Under the pieces are notes generated by a model. It ran no database searches. It saw nothing but the letters and a program-made list of their open reading frames with translations, and was not told the origin of the DNA. The position numbers were made by a program, and so were the translations under genes. From Pelobates cultripes (Eukaryota; Chordata; Amphibia; Anura; Pelobatidae): DNA of 64,000 nucleotides. This document shows, piece after piece, positions 43,937 to 55,388 of the stretch. Every line of letters starts with the position of its first letter. Positions within the stretch are counted from its first letter, which is position 1. The stretch is from assembly GCA_933207985.1 (NCBI GenBank), contig OW240915.1, positions 122,198,251-122,262,250 of the forward strand, written 5' to 3'.

Positions 43937-44932
43937 ATGATGATTTATTTATTTATAAAATATTTTACCAGGATGGATACATTGAGATTTCTCTCGTTTT
44001 CAAGTATGTCCTGGGTCCACAAAACATTGCATTGATACAATAGGGTACAATAAAATACAAAAACAATATTAATACACAATATATACAAAATGTAACATAG
44101 AACAGGTAGGAAATATATAACCAACCATAACATGTGCATTCTGTTTTGAGGTATGTAGAGAGGGATCTCTTAAAGGACTTTAGGCTTAGGGAAGATTTGA
44201 AAGTGTGCGGGAGATTGTTCCATAATGGAGGTGCTCTGTTGGAAAATGAAGATCGGGCTGCTTTCTTTTTGTATTGAGGTAGACTAAATAAAGTGCTAGT
44301 ACTAGATTGGAGGTTATAGGAGGTGGGAACAGACGAAGAGAGCATTCTGCTCAGGTAGGGTGGGAGCTTCCCAGAAAAGATCTTAAACACAAGGCTGGAA
44401 AGATGAAGGGTGCGTGTGGATTCTAGCGACAACCAGTTTAGTTCTTTTAGCATGTCACAATGGTGGTTTATGTAATTACATTGTAGCACAAATCGGCAGA
44501 ACGAGTTATACAATATATTGAGTTTATTAAGGTGGGTTTGTGGTGCAGGTGCATATACCACATACCTATAATCAATGATTGGCATCAGTATTTGCTGTAC
44601 AATCTTTTCCTTTACTGTAGGGCTTAGGCAGGATTTGTTTCTGTACAGGGCACCTAGTTTTGGATGAAGTTTAGATGCACGTTTTTCTATGTGGAGGCCA
44701 AAAGATAGATTGGGGTCTAACAACATACCAAAGTATTTGAAAGAGTGCACTGTGGTCAGTGTGCTATTTGAATTTGTTTTGATGGATAGGTGGGAATTGT
44801 GTAATTTGTGTAAATTAGGTACTGTTCCAAAGATCATTGTGACAGTTTTGTCAGTGTTTAGGAAGAGTTTGTTTTTTGCAATCCACTTTTCTACCTCTGA
44901 TGATACCCAGAGTTTAAGTGCACATGACATTG
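43937..44932 (-). pseudogene. Jockey-superfamily LINE (L2/Rex1-like) 3' part
   Basis: An open minus-strand frame (43965-44930, 321 codons) reads WIAKNKLFLNTDKTVTMIFG, then YFGMLLDPNLSF, ILYNSFCRFVLQCN, LNWLSLESTR and RAPPLWNNLPHTFKSSLSLK. These are the RT thumb and C-terminal segments of L2/Rex1/CR1-like elements. The palm with the active site is missing, so it is 5'-truncated. The 3' end near 43937 is AT-rich (ATTTATTTATAAAATATTTT). Confidence 0.8.
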
Positions 44933-44939
44933 TCCCACC

Positions 44940-45080
44940 TCTTACTTCCAGACAGGAGTATTGTGATTCACAAGATTATATTCTGTCCCCTATTCAGCCT
45001 GGAATTATCAGTATTTTCCACAATACACCTTCTGGGGTTACCAAGACATTAGAAAGCATATGTATGCCCTCTTACACACT
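44940..45080 (+). pseudogene. Possible gypsy integrase N-terminal fragment
   Basis: IISIFHNTPSGVTKTLESI resembles the HDSP..GHFGVTKTLEL segment before the integrase core. It would continue the fragment at 43590-43930. Short and uncertain. Confidence 0.35.
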
Positions 45081-45130
45081 GCTCCCCTTACGGGGGAGAA
45101 AGGCTGTTGCAAGCTCTAACAGATTATTAG

Positions 45131-45610
45131 CAGTGCAGGAGTTATGAAATTCTAAATTAAACACACTGTGCAATAGACTTGTGCACTGTGGAAAAATTTG
45201 GTTTGGTTGAATCAAGGCACCTTAAAAAAAAAAAGTTCTGTTGGACGAAATGTTATGTATGTATGTTATGTATGTGTTTCAGCTTGGATAATTTTTATTC
45301 ATGCAATGGTTTCGGAAAAAAGATTTGATCAGACCTAAAGGGTGTGAAAATGTACCTATTAGTGAACTGAAAAATATATGCATAATATTTTATATGTAAA
45401 TATATAAGGCAACTGTCATATTTACTGAAGGTAAATATAACTGAAATATGACCAAATAGAATGATATTTTACCATTTACATTTTCTTCACATTTGGTCAA
45501 CATTTGAATTTTGAGCATTCAGCTACTTTTGAATGTTTGGTTTGGTTGCGTATTTGAATTGACTGGCTGATCCCTGGTTTATTAATTAATATATTTTATT
45601 TAATGACTGC
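45131..45610. other. AT-rich sequence, nothing recognised
   Basis: No coding region or element boundary was seen. Confidence 0.4.
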
Positions 45611-45654
45611 CCCTAACCAGTGGTGCATCCTGGTTTTGTGCTGCCCTAGGCATG

Positions 45655-45815
45655 ACAAAACTCAGGCACCCCCAGACACACATACACTAGCTAACAGACA
45701 TACACACTCACTAACAGACACAGTCCCTAGCAGACATGCATACACCTTCACTCACAGACACACACAAAGTAACACACTGCCTAACAGACACACACACACA
45801 TTAACACACTCACAT
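45655..45815. repeat. Degenerate ACACACA/CTAACAGACA microsatellite
   Basis: Imperfect repeats of CACACA separated by CTAACAGACA phrases. Confidence 0.7.
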
Positions 45816-45913
45816 TTTTTTTAATTCAATCTCCTCAGCCTCCTTACCTTTGGGAATGCTGGGGTGGATTATCCCCGGGGTCTAGTGTGGCTGATGGGCT
45901 GCCGGCCGGTGAC

Positions 45914-46070
45914 TGGAGGCGGTGAGGGAGCACTAATCCTCCTGTTGGGTTCCCTTGCGCACCACGTAGTGATGCCGGAACCGGAATGACGTCATATTTC
46001 GACTCCGGCATCACTACGGTGAACGCGAGGGAACTGAACACTAGCATTAGTGCTCCCTCGCCGCCTGCCC
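45914..46070. repeat. Long imperfect palindrome (fold-back element)
   Basis: Arms of ~62 bp (45918-45979 and 46004-46065) are inverted copies. Their inner 15 bases, CGTAGTGATGCCGGA and TCCGGCATCACTACG, are perfect, around a core containing TGACGTCA. It sits in a GC-rich block to ~46260 that may be a larger MITE or SINE-like repeat; ORFs there are compositional. Confidence 0.75.
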
Positions 46071-46261
46071 CGGAAAGTGCCGCCGCTGCCAGCCTGGGGG
46101 GTCTTGAGGTGGCCACCCAGCCAGCTCCTGGGCCCCCCAGGACAAGAGGCTGGCAAGGCATTTGCCAGGGCGGTTGAGGGGCGGCTTTTTTTGCCGCCCC
46201 CCAGAAAGTACCATCCAAGGCAAATGCCTTGTTTGCCTCGGGGTAAATACATCCCAGCCCC

Positions 46262-47817
46262 TCATCTTTATTTGTGGCTCCACAGATGGATCTCTAAGTC
46301 ATGAAACAAGCAAAATCTGTCCATTCTCTGTTTTGTTTGTTTCATGATTCAGTCGCATAGAGATTTAGAGTTACAGAATCTGGAAGACCCACCGATCACC
46401 CAATATTATGTGTCTCTTTGCGCCCCAATCCTTTATGGGTCTCTTTGTCATTGTCCCAAGTCTCTCTGTGTATCTCTTTCTCCCCCACTCCTTTTTTGTG
46501 TCTCTTTCTTCCCTTACCAACCCCTCTGTGTGTCTCTTCTCCCCAGCTCCTTGCTTCTTTCTCCCCCTGTGTCATCTTTTCTCCCTCATTTAGCTCTGTC
46601 ATGCTTCAATATTTTTTTAACCATTTTTACAATGATTTAGTAAATACAAACAGATTGAATATGCAAAATAAAATACATTTTTTTTAGAACACTTTGATAA
46701 ATTTCCTCCATTGTCTCTTTCATGTATACTTGTTAAGTGGAATGTTTATATTCTCCCTGTTCAATGTTCTTGTTATAAGATCTAAGAGTTTTCTCTTAAC
46801 TTTTATCCTGAATTTAGCAGATGTGGCAAACAAGATAGTTACATGCTAACTGCTAAATAAACAAGTAGTTCTACTTGCGACATGTCCGGTATATCAGATG
46901 ATTTAAAAAAAAAACATCAGTGAAGATTAACAAGTGGTTGTTACCAGAGACATCTGCCTTTGTCTTTCAAAAGCACTAAAACTAATCAGATTAACTAACA
47001 AACTTAATTTACATTATATTTACAGGTAGACATATGACCTTTTTCACAATCTCTCCACCAAACATAATTTACTTGTAAGTACATTTAACCCTAGGTCTGT
47101 GGTTTATTCTAAACATGATATCTGTATTCCGTGCCAAAAATATCACTTCCTAGGGCATATGTGGATTTTTTATAATGGGATTCTATCCATGAGAAATGGA
47201 ACACTTTTCTAACCTGTAAGCCAAATGCCATAATCACTAAAATGCCACGTACTGTGTTGTCAAATGTGATAATTGAGTGTGATTACTATAAGTAATACAT
47301 AATCTATATCATTATACTATACTTTCCATAAACCCTTGGGTGACTTAATAATTACATCTGAACATACAGATATGCTGAAATAACTGCCCATAATCCATGC
47401 ATATGAAGGTCATTTAGCTTGAGTTTTTTTCTATAGTATCTATAAAATTAACTGGATTCTTAAGGTTTCAATATTGATAGTAAATGTATAATTGTCAATA
47501 CAGCCAAATATTTTGTGTTATGATATAATAAAATTAATAATATTATCTGACTAAAACATAGCCATAGAAAATGCAAGCATGAATGTTACATATAACCAAC
47601 AGTGGTTGATCTGAAGGACAGCACCCCCAAGCAGAGAGGACATGTTCATCTCCTTAGTAGTTTATTGTAGTGGCTTTGAGGATTGCACAGATATAAATAC
47701 ATTCTATTTCTGGTTGCGAGAGGACCACAATACTATACCCATTGGTAGCATTCATGAACAAGCTGCTTTGATTTGGTGTGTTAGCAGACTTATGGAGGAG
47801 ACATGAGTGAAAATTAC
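46262..47817. other. AT-rich intergenic sequence
   Basis: There is a pyrimidine-rich stretch at 46400-46600 (TCTCTTT/CTCCCC phrases). I see no gene, RNA or element boundary in the rest. Confidence 0.4.
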
Positions 47818-47950
47818 ATCAGGTCCGCCACCAGAAATTTTGGGGCCCCTGACAAAGCACAAGGGCTGGGCCCACCTTCCCCCGTCCCCCTCCAACCCGC
47901 CCACCACCTGGCCTGCCCATGAGTCCGCCCACAGGACTCCTACCTAGTCC
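47818..47950 (+). repeat. Possible non-autonomous hAT terminus
   Basis: CAGGTCCGCCACCAGAAATT and GGGGCCCCTGAC fit the CAGG start of hAT ends. No matching right end is seen before the gap. Confidence 0.3.
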
Positions 47951-48039
47951 GCGGCAAATGATGCAGGACTGAATGTGATGTGTATAGTGGAAGTGAATTA
48001 GAATGTGTGTAATGGATGTCGTGTTTGTGTGTATTAGAT

Positions 48040-48341
48040 ACTGTTTGTGCAGTGAATGCAGAGTGTGTGTTAGTGTAGTGAATGCAGAGTGTTAGTGTAG
48101 TGTATGCAGACTGTGTGTGTGTTAGTGTAGTGAATACAGAGTGTGTGTTAGTGTAGTGAATGCAGAGTGTGTGTGTGTTAGTGTAGTGTATGCAGAGTGT
48201 GTGTGTTAGTGTAGTGAATGCAGAGTGTGTGTTAGTGTAGTGTATGCAGAGTGTGTGTCTGTTAGTGTAGTGAATGCAGAGTGTGTGTTAGTGTAGTGTA
48301 TGCAGAGTGTGTGTGTGTTAGTGTAGTGAATGCAGAGTGTG
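48040..48341. repeat. Tandem GTGTGTGTTAGTGTAGTGAA repeat up to the gap
   Basis: Units of ~30-34 bp (GTTAGTGTAGTGAATGCAGA plus a GT run) continue to the start of the N gap. The array probably caused the assembly break. Confidence 0.9.
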
Positions 48342-48441
48342 NNNNNNNNNNNNNNNNNNNNNNNNNNNNNNNNNNNNNNNNNNNNNNNNNNNNNNNNNNN
48401 NNNNNNNNNNNNNNNNNNNNNNNNNNNNNNNNNNNNNNNNN
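48342..48441. other. Assembly gap of 100 N
   Basis: Exactly 100 N, a conventional placeholder for a gap of unknown size. The left flank is a microsatellite and the right flank begins inside a LINE ORF2. Confidence 0.98.
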
Positions 48442-49893
48442 CATGGACCACTTCCTCCTCGAGTGCCCCTTTAACGTACAGGTCTACAAAGAGGTCTCAG
48501 CCGCCTTAGGCATCCCCTGCTTATCCCGCTGGACTTATGCGGAGTGGGCGTACGGGACGTCCAACTCAAGGGGAGGGCTTTTGATTTGGGCACTCTTTAT
48601 GTAGTCAGTTCAGTGGTTAAGTATTTCACTTGGATGGCAAGGTGTCAGGTTTCCCTTCAACATAAAGACCTTTCCTGTCAGGTGGTGGTAGCAGACATTC
48701 TGAGGGCGGTTCGTGGGATCTATACCACCGAAAGGGCCTCTATGGATCCCACCATTTGGCAGCGTTTGTGGCGAAATCTCAAGGTCCACCCGCCTTGAAC
48801 CGCTCCATAGGCGCCCTTGTCTTGGTGAAGGGAATTCCAAATCTGTCTTCACCATTCCCCCGTAGATTTTGAACTGGTTTTTCTTTTCATGGAAGGCTGC
48901 CACCTTTAGCAGACGAGTACCTTCCTCTGCGTCTAGGTAGTGCAGTGTAGTTAGGTTATGGTTATGCACAGGTTATTTTTGGTATTGTTTGGGTTAGGGT
49001 GGGTTTCTGGTGTATGGACAAATTGAAAAATTTACTTTGGGTGGGAAAAAAACAAAAAAAAAAACACTGGGTTTCTTTATGGACGGAGGGATGGACTCCT
49101 TGAGGGTGGTGTACAAACTGGATTTCATGTGGGTGGTGGGTCTATGGACAAAATTTTGATTTCATGTGGGTGGTGGGTTTGGATGTGATGAACTGAGAAA
49201 AGGACTCCATTTGGGTGGTGGGTTTGGGGGATGGACGGAGGGATAGACTCCATGAGGGGGGTGGGTTTTATGAATTGAAAATGGACTCCATTTGGGTGGT
49301 GGGTTTGGGTTTAAAGTTTGGGTTTAAAGTGTAGGTGGTGGGTTGGTGTTGATGGACTCCATGTGGTTGGTGGGTTTTATGAACTGAGAAAAGGACTCCA
49401 TGTGGGTAATGGGTTTGTTTATGTTTATGTGTGTATTTTATTTCACGCTTGGTTTATGTTTGTGTTTAGCTGGCTGTGGACTCAAGGTCAATTGGGTCCC
49501 CCCTTGTCCCCCCCTTGTTATGTAAGAGCTCCTTCAGGAGCATTTCAGCCTTTTTTCTCCCTCCCCAAGGCTCCATGAAGTAATGGAGCCCCCCGCCTTT
49601 TAATTTATCCCCTTATGATTTAGTTCCCCCCCCTTTTCTGTTAATCCCTCTCCCTGTTATTCCCAGTTATTTAATTTGGTATAAGTTTACTCCCCTATTA
49701 GTGCCCCTTCCTGAGTTTTTATTTCGGTATTTATGTTTAATTTGGGGGTATTTATGTTTCATTTGGTATTATGTTTGAATTGGGTATTATTTCAGTTGAT
49801 TGTTTATTATTGTTATTTTGTTATTTATTTTGTTATTCTGTTTAATTTTTGAAGCATTTTACAAACTAAATAAAATAAAATAAAAATAAAATA
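48442..49893 (+). mobile_element. Tx1-like LINE, 3' end of a first copy
   Basis: From the gap to the (AAAT)n tail this is nearly identical to 59951-61400. It contains the ORF2 C-terminus (to the stop near 48798) and the 3' UTR. Its true 5' extent is hidden by the gap. The tail ends at 49893 and the next LINE copy starts within ~10 bp. Confidence 0.9.
49080..49420 (+). repeat. G-rich 3' UTR minisatellite, first LINE copy
   Basis: Repeated GGACTCCAT and TGGGTGGTGGGTTTGG phrases, each with several runs of three G, on the LINE sense strand. Confidence 0.85.
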
Positions 49894-52029
49894 CTGTCTC
49901 CCCTCCCACTGGAGTGGGAGGAGTTTGCCGTTGCTGCTGGAGAGGGAGCTGCTCTGTGCTTCATCTGTGTGTTCCCAGGACCACACCCGTTTGTGGCTGC
50001 TTTTGGAGCTCGATTTCTGGGATTTGGAATTACTACAGCAAGGGGCTCTGCCTGGGCCTAGGCAAGCATGGCCCTCGGGCCTTCCTCCCCAGCCTGGGGA
50101 TGGAAGGTCAGGCTGGACGAGCTGCAGGCAGTGCTGGCTTTTGGGGAAGGTAAGGCGGATACCAGGGGCCTGTCTTGGACTGAGCATCAGGCCCTCTCCC
50201 GGCAAATACGAAACCAGGTCTCCCTGTTGGAGGAACTGGCGGGGGGGATGTCTAGGAAGCTTACAGCATGGAAAAGGGAAGTGGGGGTCCCCCAGGGAGC
50301 TACGGCCCACACCAGGGCCGATATCCAGCTGCTCTCTGGGCTGCTGGCTGAGTGCCGTGAACTTGCCAGCAGTGGCCTCCACTTCCTAGAACAGCCCCCC
50401 CCCGTCCCTGGAGGTGGGAGAGGGTACCGAGGAGGAGGTAGTCCCTGAGACCCCCCCTGAGGTGGCTAGTGCCAGCAAGGCCCCTCAGGCCTCCCTCACC
50501 TATGCTGAGGCTGCAAAGGGTGAGGGGGTTGAGGCTAGGGTCTTTATGGGGCTACCTTCTGACAGGCTCCGGGGTCTGCTTGTGTCCCTGAAGGCCCAGC
50601 ATGCCGAGGCAGACTCGGGCCTAGCTGGGGTCCAGGCAGAGCTAAGGGAGCAGAGGGAAAAATCAAACAGGACCTCTAATTACAAAAGAGGTCCTTTGAG
50701 GGCCGCTATAGCTGAGAAAAAATTAGTGGAGCAGCATCTATCCTACACCCTGCTCCAGACTGAAAAGAAAATAGCAGACATCCAGGCCATCCTGCAACAG
50801 AGAGCCAAGGACGCTGCGAGGTCCAGGAGGCAGAGGGCTATGGAGGGCAGGAGGGACATGTCCCCAGGTGAGGAGTCCAGCAAGGACTTGGATTCCAACT
50901 CCCATCACTCACCTGGGGAGCCGTCTACCTCTGCCCTTGCTACTCCAGGGGGCGCTGCTGAGACGGAGGGGAAGGCCAGAGAGAAGGACAGTGAAGAGGA
51001 GTGGGACGGAGAGAAAGGTGAAGAGTGGCAGCTGAAAGTGCAGGACAGAGGTCGAGGGCTGATTAAGGAGTCTCTCCTCAAGTTTGGAAACGAACTTGGG
51101 GAGGACTCCATAAAGGACAAAAAGAAGAAAAAGAAGAAAAAGAAAAACATCGCCCGGCGTCAGCCTGAGACCTCTGTCAGGGGGTCTGGAGATTCCACAG
51201 AGGAGAGTGAGTGCTCAAATGCTGAGTATATGTACAATGATGATGTTCAGGCCTTGCAGAAGCCTGGGGCCAGGGATACTAACCCTGCAGGTGGCAACAC
51301 CTGTATGCCCCAGAAACCTGCACAACCTGCCTCTGTGGAAGTATCTGGGCCCCCCGCCGCCCTCCATGGTGACAGGGAGACCATCCCCGCCGGTACTATG
51401 GCGTGTACCGGTGATCCCATGGAGGGGTCCTTCCCTTGCTCCCTTCCCACTCCCTCCCTTACCTGCCTTCCCTCTGACCTTCCTCTCCGTGTGGTTGCGT
51501 CCCCTGGAGTGGCTGGTACCTCTGCCTCCTGTCCTCAGGCGGCTGCTGGGCAGGATGGCACTGGATGGAGCAGGGTGATGGCCCTCCTTTTCCCTCTGCT
51601 CCCTTGGAGCAAGCTCGACTGCTCTCCCCTACCAGCAAGTCTCCTCCCCTGTTTGTCCCCCAGTCTGTTTCCCTGGATGTGTCCAAGTTTGTCTTCCAGT
51701 CTGTTCCCCCTGCTTCCCTATGTGTTCCCCTTATGTCTGCATGTGTAACCAGTCCCCTGTTGTTCCTGTTGTTCCTGGTGCCCCGGGTGCCGCGGGTGCC
51801 GCTGGCGCTATGGAAGACAGGACTGCAGGGGACTCCCATCATCCTCAGCCAGCAGTCCATACTGAGGAAACCGCCAGTGGAGGTAAGAAAAGTATGACTA
51901 ACATTGTGTTTGACTCCACTGGTGGTTTAGGGATGGCTGAGGAGGATGGGAGTATGGATGTAACTGTAAATGTAATGATGGGACCTATTGGCCTTAGTAA
52001 AAAGGTCCACAGCCAGCCTGTTTGTATTA

Positions 52030-52305
52030 ATGATGTTGCCCCTGCCCCTGGTGTTGTTGCCCCTGCCCCTGGTGTTGTTGCCCCTGCCCCTGGTGTTGTT
52101 ACCCCTGCCCCTGGTGTTGTTGCCCCTGCCCCCGGTACTATTGCCCCTGGTGTTGTTGCCCCTGCCCCTGGTGTTGTTGCCCCTGCCTCTGGTTATGTTG
52201 CCCCCGCCCCCGGTACTATTGCCCCTGCCCCTGGTACTGTTTCCCCTGCCCCTGGTTATGTTGCCCCCGCCTCAGGTTATGTTGCCCCTGCCCCTGGTTC
52301 ACTGG
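52030..52305. repeat. GCCCCTGCCCCTGGTGTTGTT repeat in LINE ORF1
   Basis: About 13 units of ~21 bp (some shorter) encode APAPGVV-like heptads with APGTI and APGYV variants. Confidence 0.9.
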
Positions 52306-53892
52306 AGTTAGTTGGTACACAGGTGGCGGGCACGAGCACGGGCACAGGCACCCTGACAAAGGGTGCCGCGGTTATAAATAGTTTAGATGCACAAGCAGGT
52401 ACACGGGTTCCCCTTAGGCACTCCCAGGTTGTCACCCAGGGTTCTGGTGTGACCGAGGCCTCTGGTTCAGCGAGGGGAGTCCGTCCGAATCATTCCCAGA
52501 CGGCGGGTCCCGGTGCGCCCAATGCTTGGGCATTTGGTCACCTCGCCTCTCTGCGGACGGGCCTGCTACGCGTCCTCAGGTTTCCTTTGGGAACAGGAGG
52601 AACGTGGTACGGCTCATCTGTGGGGGTGAGACCCAGGTGCCTGACAGACGGTGGCTGGTGACCCGGCTAAAGGATATGGGATTTGCGCCCGTGGACCTGT
52701 ACGCGCTCATCCATGCCTCGGGCACCCGGGAGTTCGACGTCTCCTTTATGACGTTGCAGCTCCTGGATCGCTTCTGGGCTGGGTGGGAAGCGGCCAGGTC
52801 TGCACAGGGTACAAAGTGGGCAGGATTCACCGCTGTGGCCATTTCTCGCCAGGGTCTTAAGAAGGTCACTTTCCTGGTGAGAAATGAATCCATCCCCATA
52901 GCAGACATTCTTGTTTGGACTAAGAGGTTTGGGGATGTTAAATCCCCCCCTGTTAAGATCTTAGATGAGGATGGGATTTGGACAGGCGGATGGACTGTTT
53001 CAGTGTTGCTGCGGGAGATTCGAGGTGTCACACAGCATATGCCTAATAGTTTTTTCATCGGGGCTGACCGGGTATCCTGTTTTTACCCTGGTCAGCCCAG
53101 GGTATGTCACAAGTGCGGATCGTACAGGCATTACAGCAATGCCTGTACGGTCCTCAAATGCACTATGTGCGGCGCTGTGGGGCACCTCCGGGACAGCTGC
53201 AGGGAGATCCGGTGTCATCTGTGTTCAGAGATGGGTCACACGTACCGCACCTGCCCCGAAGCCCAGCACAATGTAGAGTCCATCTGGAGTCAGGAGCCGG
53301 TGGAGATGGACTCTTCTGGGTTAGGGGTTCAGGTAGCATCGTCATCTACAAGGCCCATCTCTGGCACAGGGGTTTCCCTGCCCCAGCAACAACCCATCCT
53401 CCCCTCGGTCTCTGTAACATCTCAGGACCCTGGGAAGGCCACAAGTTCACGTCCCCTCACGAAAAGTGTACGTAGAGAATGCACTACCTCCACAGCCATT
53501 ATGGCTCCCCCTAGACCCCCACCCCCTAGGCCCCCCCCTCCTAAATTCTCCACGGTGAAGGTTACCCCCACTGAAAAGTCCCCAGATGCAAGTCCCTTAG
53601 ATGCACAGTCCCTAGAGTGGAGCACGGTGAAAGGTAAGAAACCCCCCCCCTCCAAGACCTCGACACTGCCCTCACCCCGGAAGATCGCCATACCCCCTGC
53701 GGCGAAACCCCCGAAAGGGGGAGACGCCACTTATAAGGGTGGTGTGGCACGGGCGTCATCCTCCTCTTCGGGCTTGCAGGAGGCCCCTGTGCCCATATCT
53801 AACAGGTACGAGGCACTGTCCTCCAGCTGGGCCGACTGTGAGTACGAGGAGGAGATGGCGAACCTCCCCGGGGTGGTGGCAGGGGTTGAGGT

Positions 53893-53906
53893 GGGACAGG
53901 AGGTGC
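53893..53906. repeat. Target-site duplication of the Penelope insertion (with 56744-56757)
   Basis: GGGACAGGAGGTGC occurs on both sides of the inserted element, a 14-bp duplication within LINE ORF1. Confidence 0.92.
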
Positions 53907-54248
53907 AATATAAAACTAAAACAATACAGGGCGCCAAAATCACCAGATAAATAAATAAAAATAAAAAAGGATATGTATAATGCAGTTTAATGAATGCACC
54001 AACAATGTGCAAATAATAAAACAAAATATATATAAAAAGCCTTAATAGGCAAATGGACCCATAGGTAAAGCAGCTCAGAATAACAAAAAGTGCAAATGTT
54101 AAAGTGCAGACTGTGCAATAAAGTGAGAAAGTGCAACTCTCATCACTCTAAAAAATGATATTCACCAGTAATGTCCACAAACAATCTCATAAGCAACAAT
54201 TTTGTAAAGCAGAAACTGCTGATACCAAAACTGGAGGGTCCCACTGTG

Positions 54249-54285
54249 GCTCAACGCGTTTCGTCTCTCGGACTTCGTCAGGAGC
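54249..54285 (-). ncRNA. Hammerhead ribozyme in Penelope element, minus strand
   Basis: Minus-strand order: GCUC (stem I), CUGACGA, extra A, GUC-CGAGA-GAC (stem II, 3 bp), GAAA, CGCG, UU, GAGC (stem I partner). Stem I pairs exactly and the core is complete. CGCG is self-complementary, which favours a dimer. The same extra A after CUGANGA is found in all three hammerheads of the window. Confidence 0.85.
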
Positions 54286-54308
54286 TTCTTATCTTCATAC
54301 TCTTCTTT

Positions 54309-54322
54309 CCCCCTTTTAAATC
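54309..54322 (-). promoter_or_regulatory. TATA-like box upstream of the hammerhead
   Basis: TTTAAAAGGGGG on the minus strand lies ~25-30 bases upstream of the hammerhead, at the same relative place as TATAAAAG at 14707. Confidence 0.4.
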
Positions 54323-55388
54323 CGCCGGTCTGCCGGTCCCCTGGTGACCGCGCATGCGTACGTCACGCGCAACGTCATACGTAATGACGCACACGTATAC
54401 GTTCCGCGCATGCGCGGTCACCCTGGAACGCAAATAAACTTTATTGTTCCTATACACAGAAGACAACCGAGTGTCCTACATCAAGGGCAATCGTTTTATA
54501 TTTGTAAACTGTGTTTACATAAAAAAAGCCTGGCGGCTAGCTTAAATACTAACAGTTATAACTAACCCACAAATGAAATATAAATGTGGCTTCATGGGGA
54601 ATAATAAATGTAAATATGAAGAAGAAAAATATATATATATATAAAAAAAAAGATTAATTAGAAAATATGGAAAAGAGAAATATATATACATGTATCAGGA
54701 TGTATGAAAGAAAATATAATATATATCCAAAAATTTAATAATAGAAGGGGCAAATAAAATACATCCAATATCCATATAAATATAAATATATATATATAGG
54801 ATCCACCAAGGGTCAAAATTATAATAATAAAAAAAAAAATTTAAATTAAGAGAAAAGAGAAAATATTAAAAATATGGAAGAATATAAAAAACTAGAAGCG
54901 CATTTATATAGAATAGGAAATACATCAAAAAACGGGCATAAATGATACACAAGATATGCAAAAGGGAGATCCATAATTGGATCTTAAATTGCAGTACAAA
55001 TGGCAATATAATCAGAAATAGTCCAGCGAATATACATAATGGATATTAATAAAAATAGAAATAAATATAGATGAGGATAGACAAATAAATTGATAAATAA
55101 ATTAAATGACAGGAAACATCCATGGTAAAAACTTAAATGGCAATACAATCAAAGAAAATTGACCCAATCAGCATAACAATAGATGCACATCTAAAAAAAT
55201 ATATATATAAAAAATCTAAAAAATATATATATATATAGTATGTATGTACATATAATATATAGAGACCATAATCAAATCCGGAAACAACCTATATTAAAAA
55301 ACAAATAGATAAATAAAAACATTATTAAAAAAACATATATATAAAAAAATGTAAAAATACATAAATACCAGACCTAAGAATAAATGAA

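Noticed and set aside
45844..46304. Several overlapping GC-rich ORFs
   Set aside because: They lie on both strands of a long palindrome and have no start context or similarity; compositional.
46396..46602. Ser/Leu-rich ORFs
   Set aside because: They come from a pyrimidine-rich low-complexity stretch.
48206..48451. Translated ORFs through the N gap
   Set aside because: They consist of undetermined residues and a microsatellite.
49825..50389. 185-residue minus and 154-residue plus ORFs at the LINE 5' end
   Set aside because: They overlap the LINE 5' UTR and ORF1 start in other frames, without recognisable domains.
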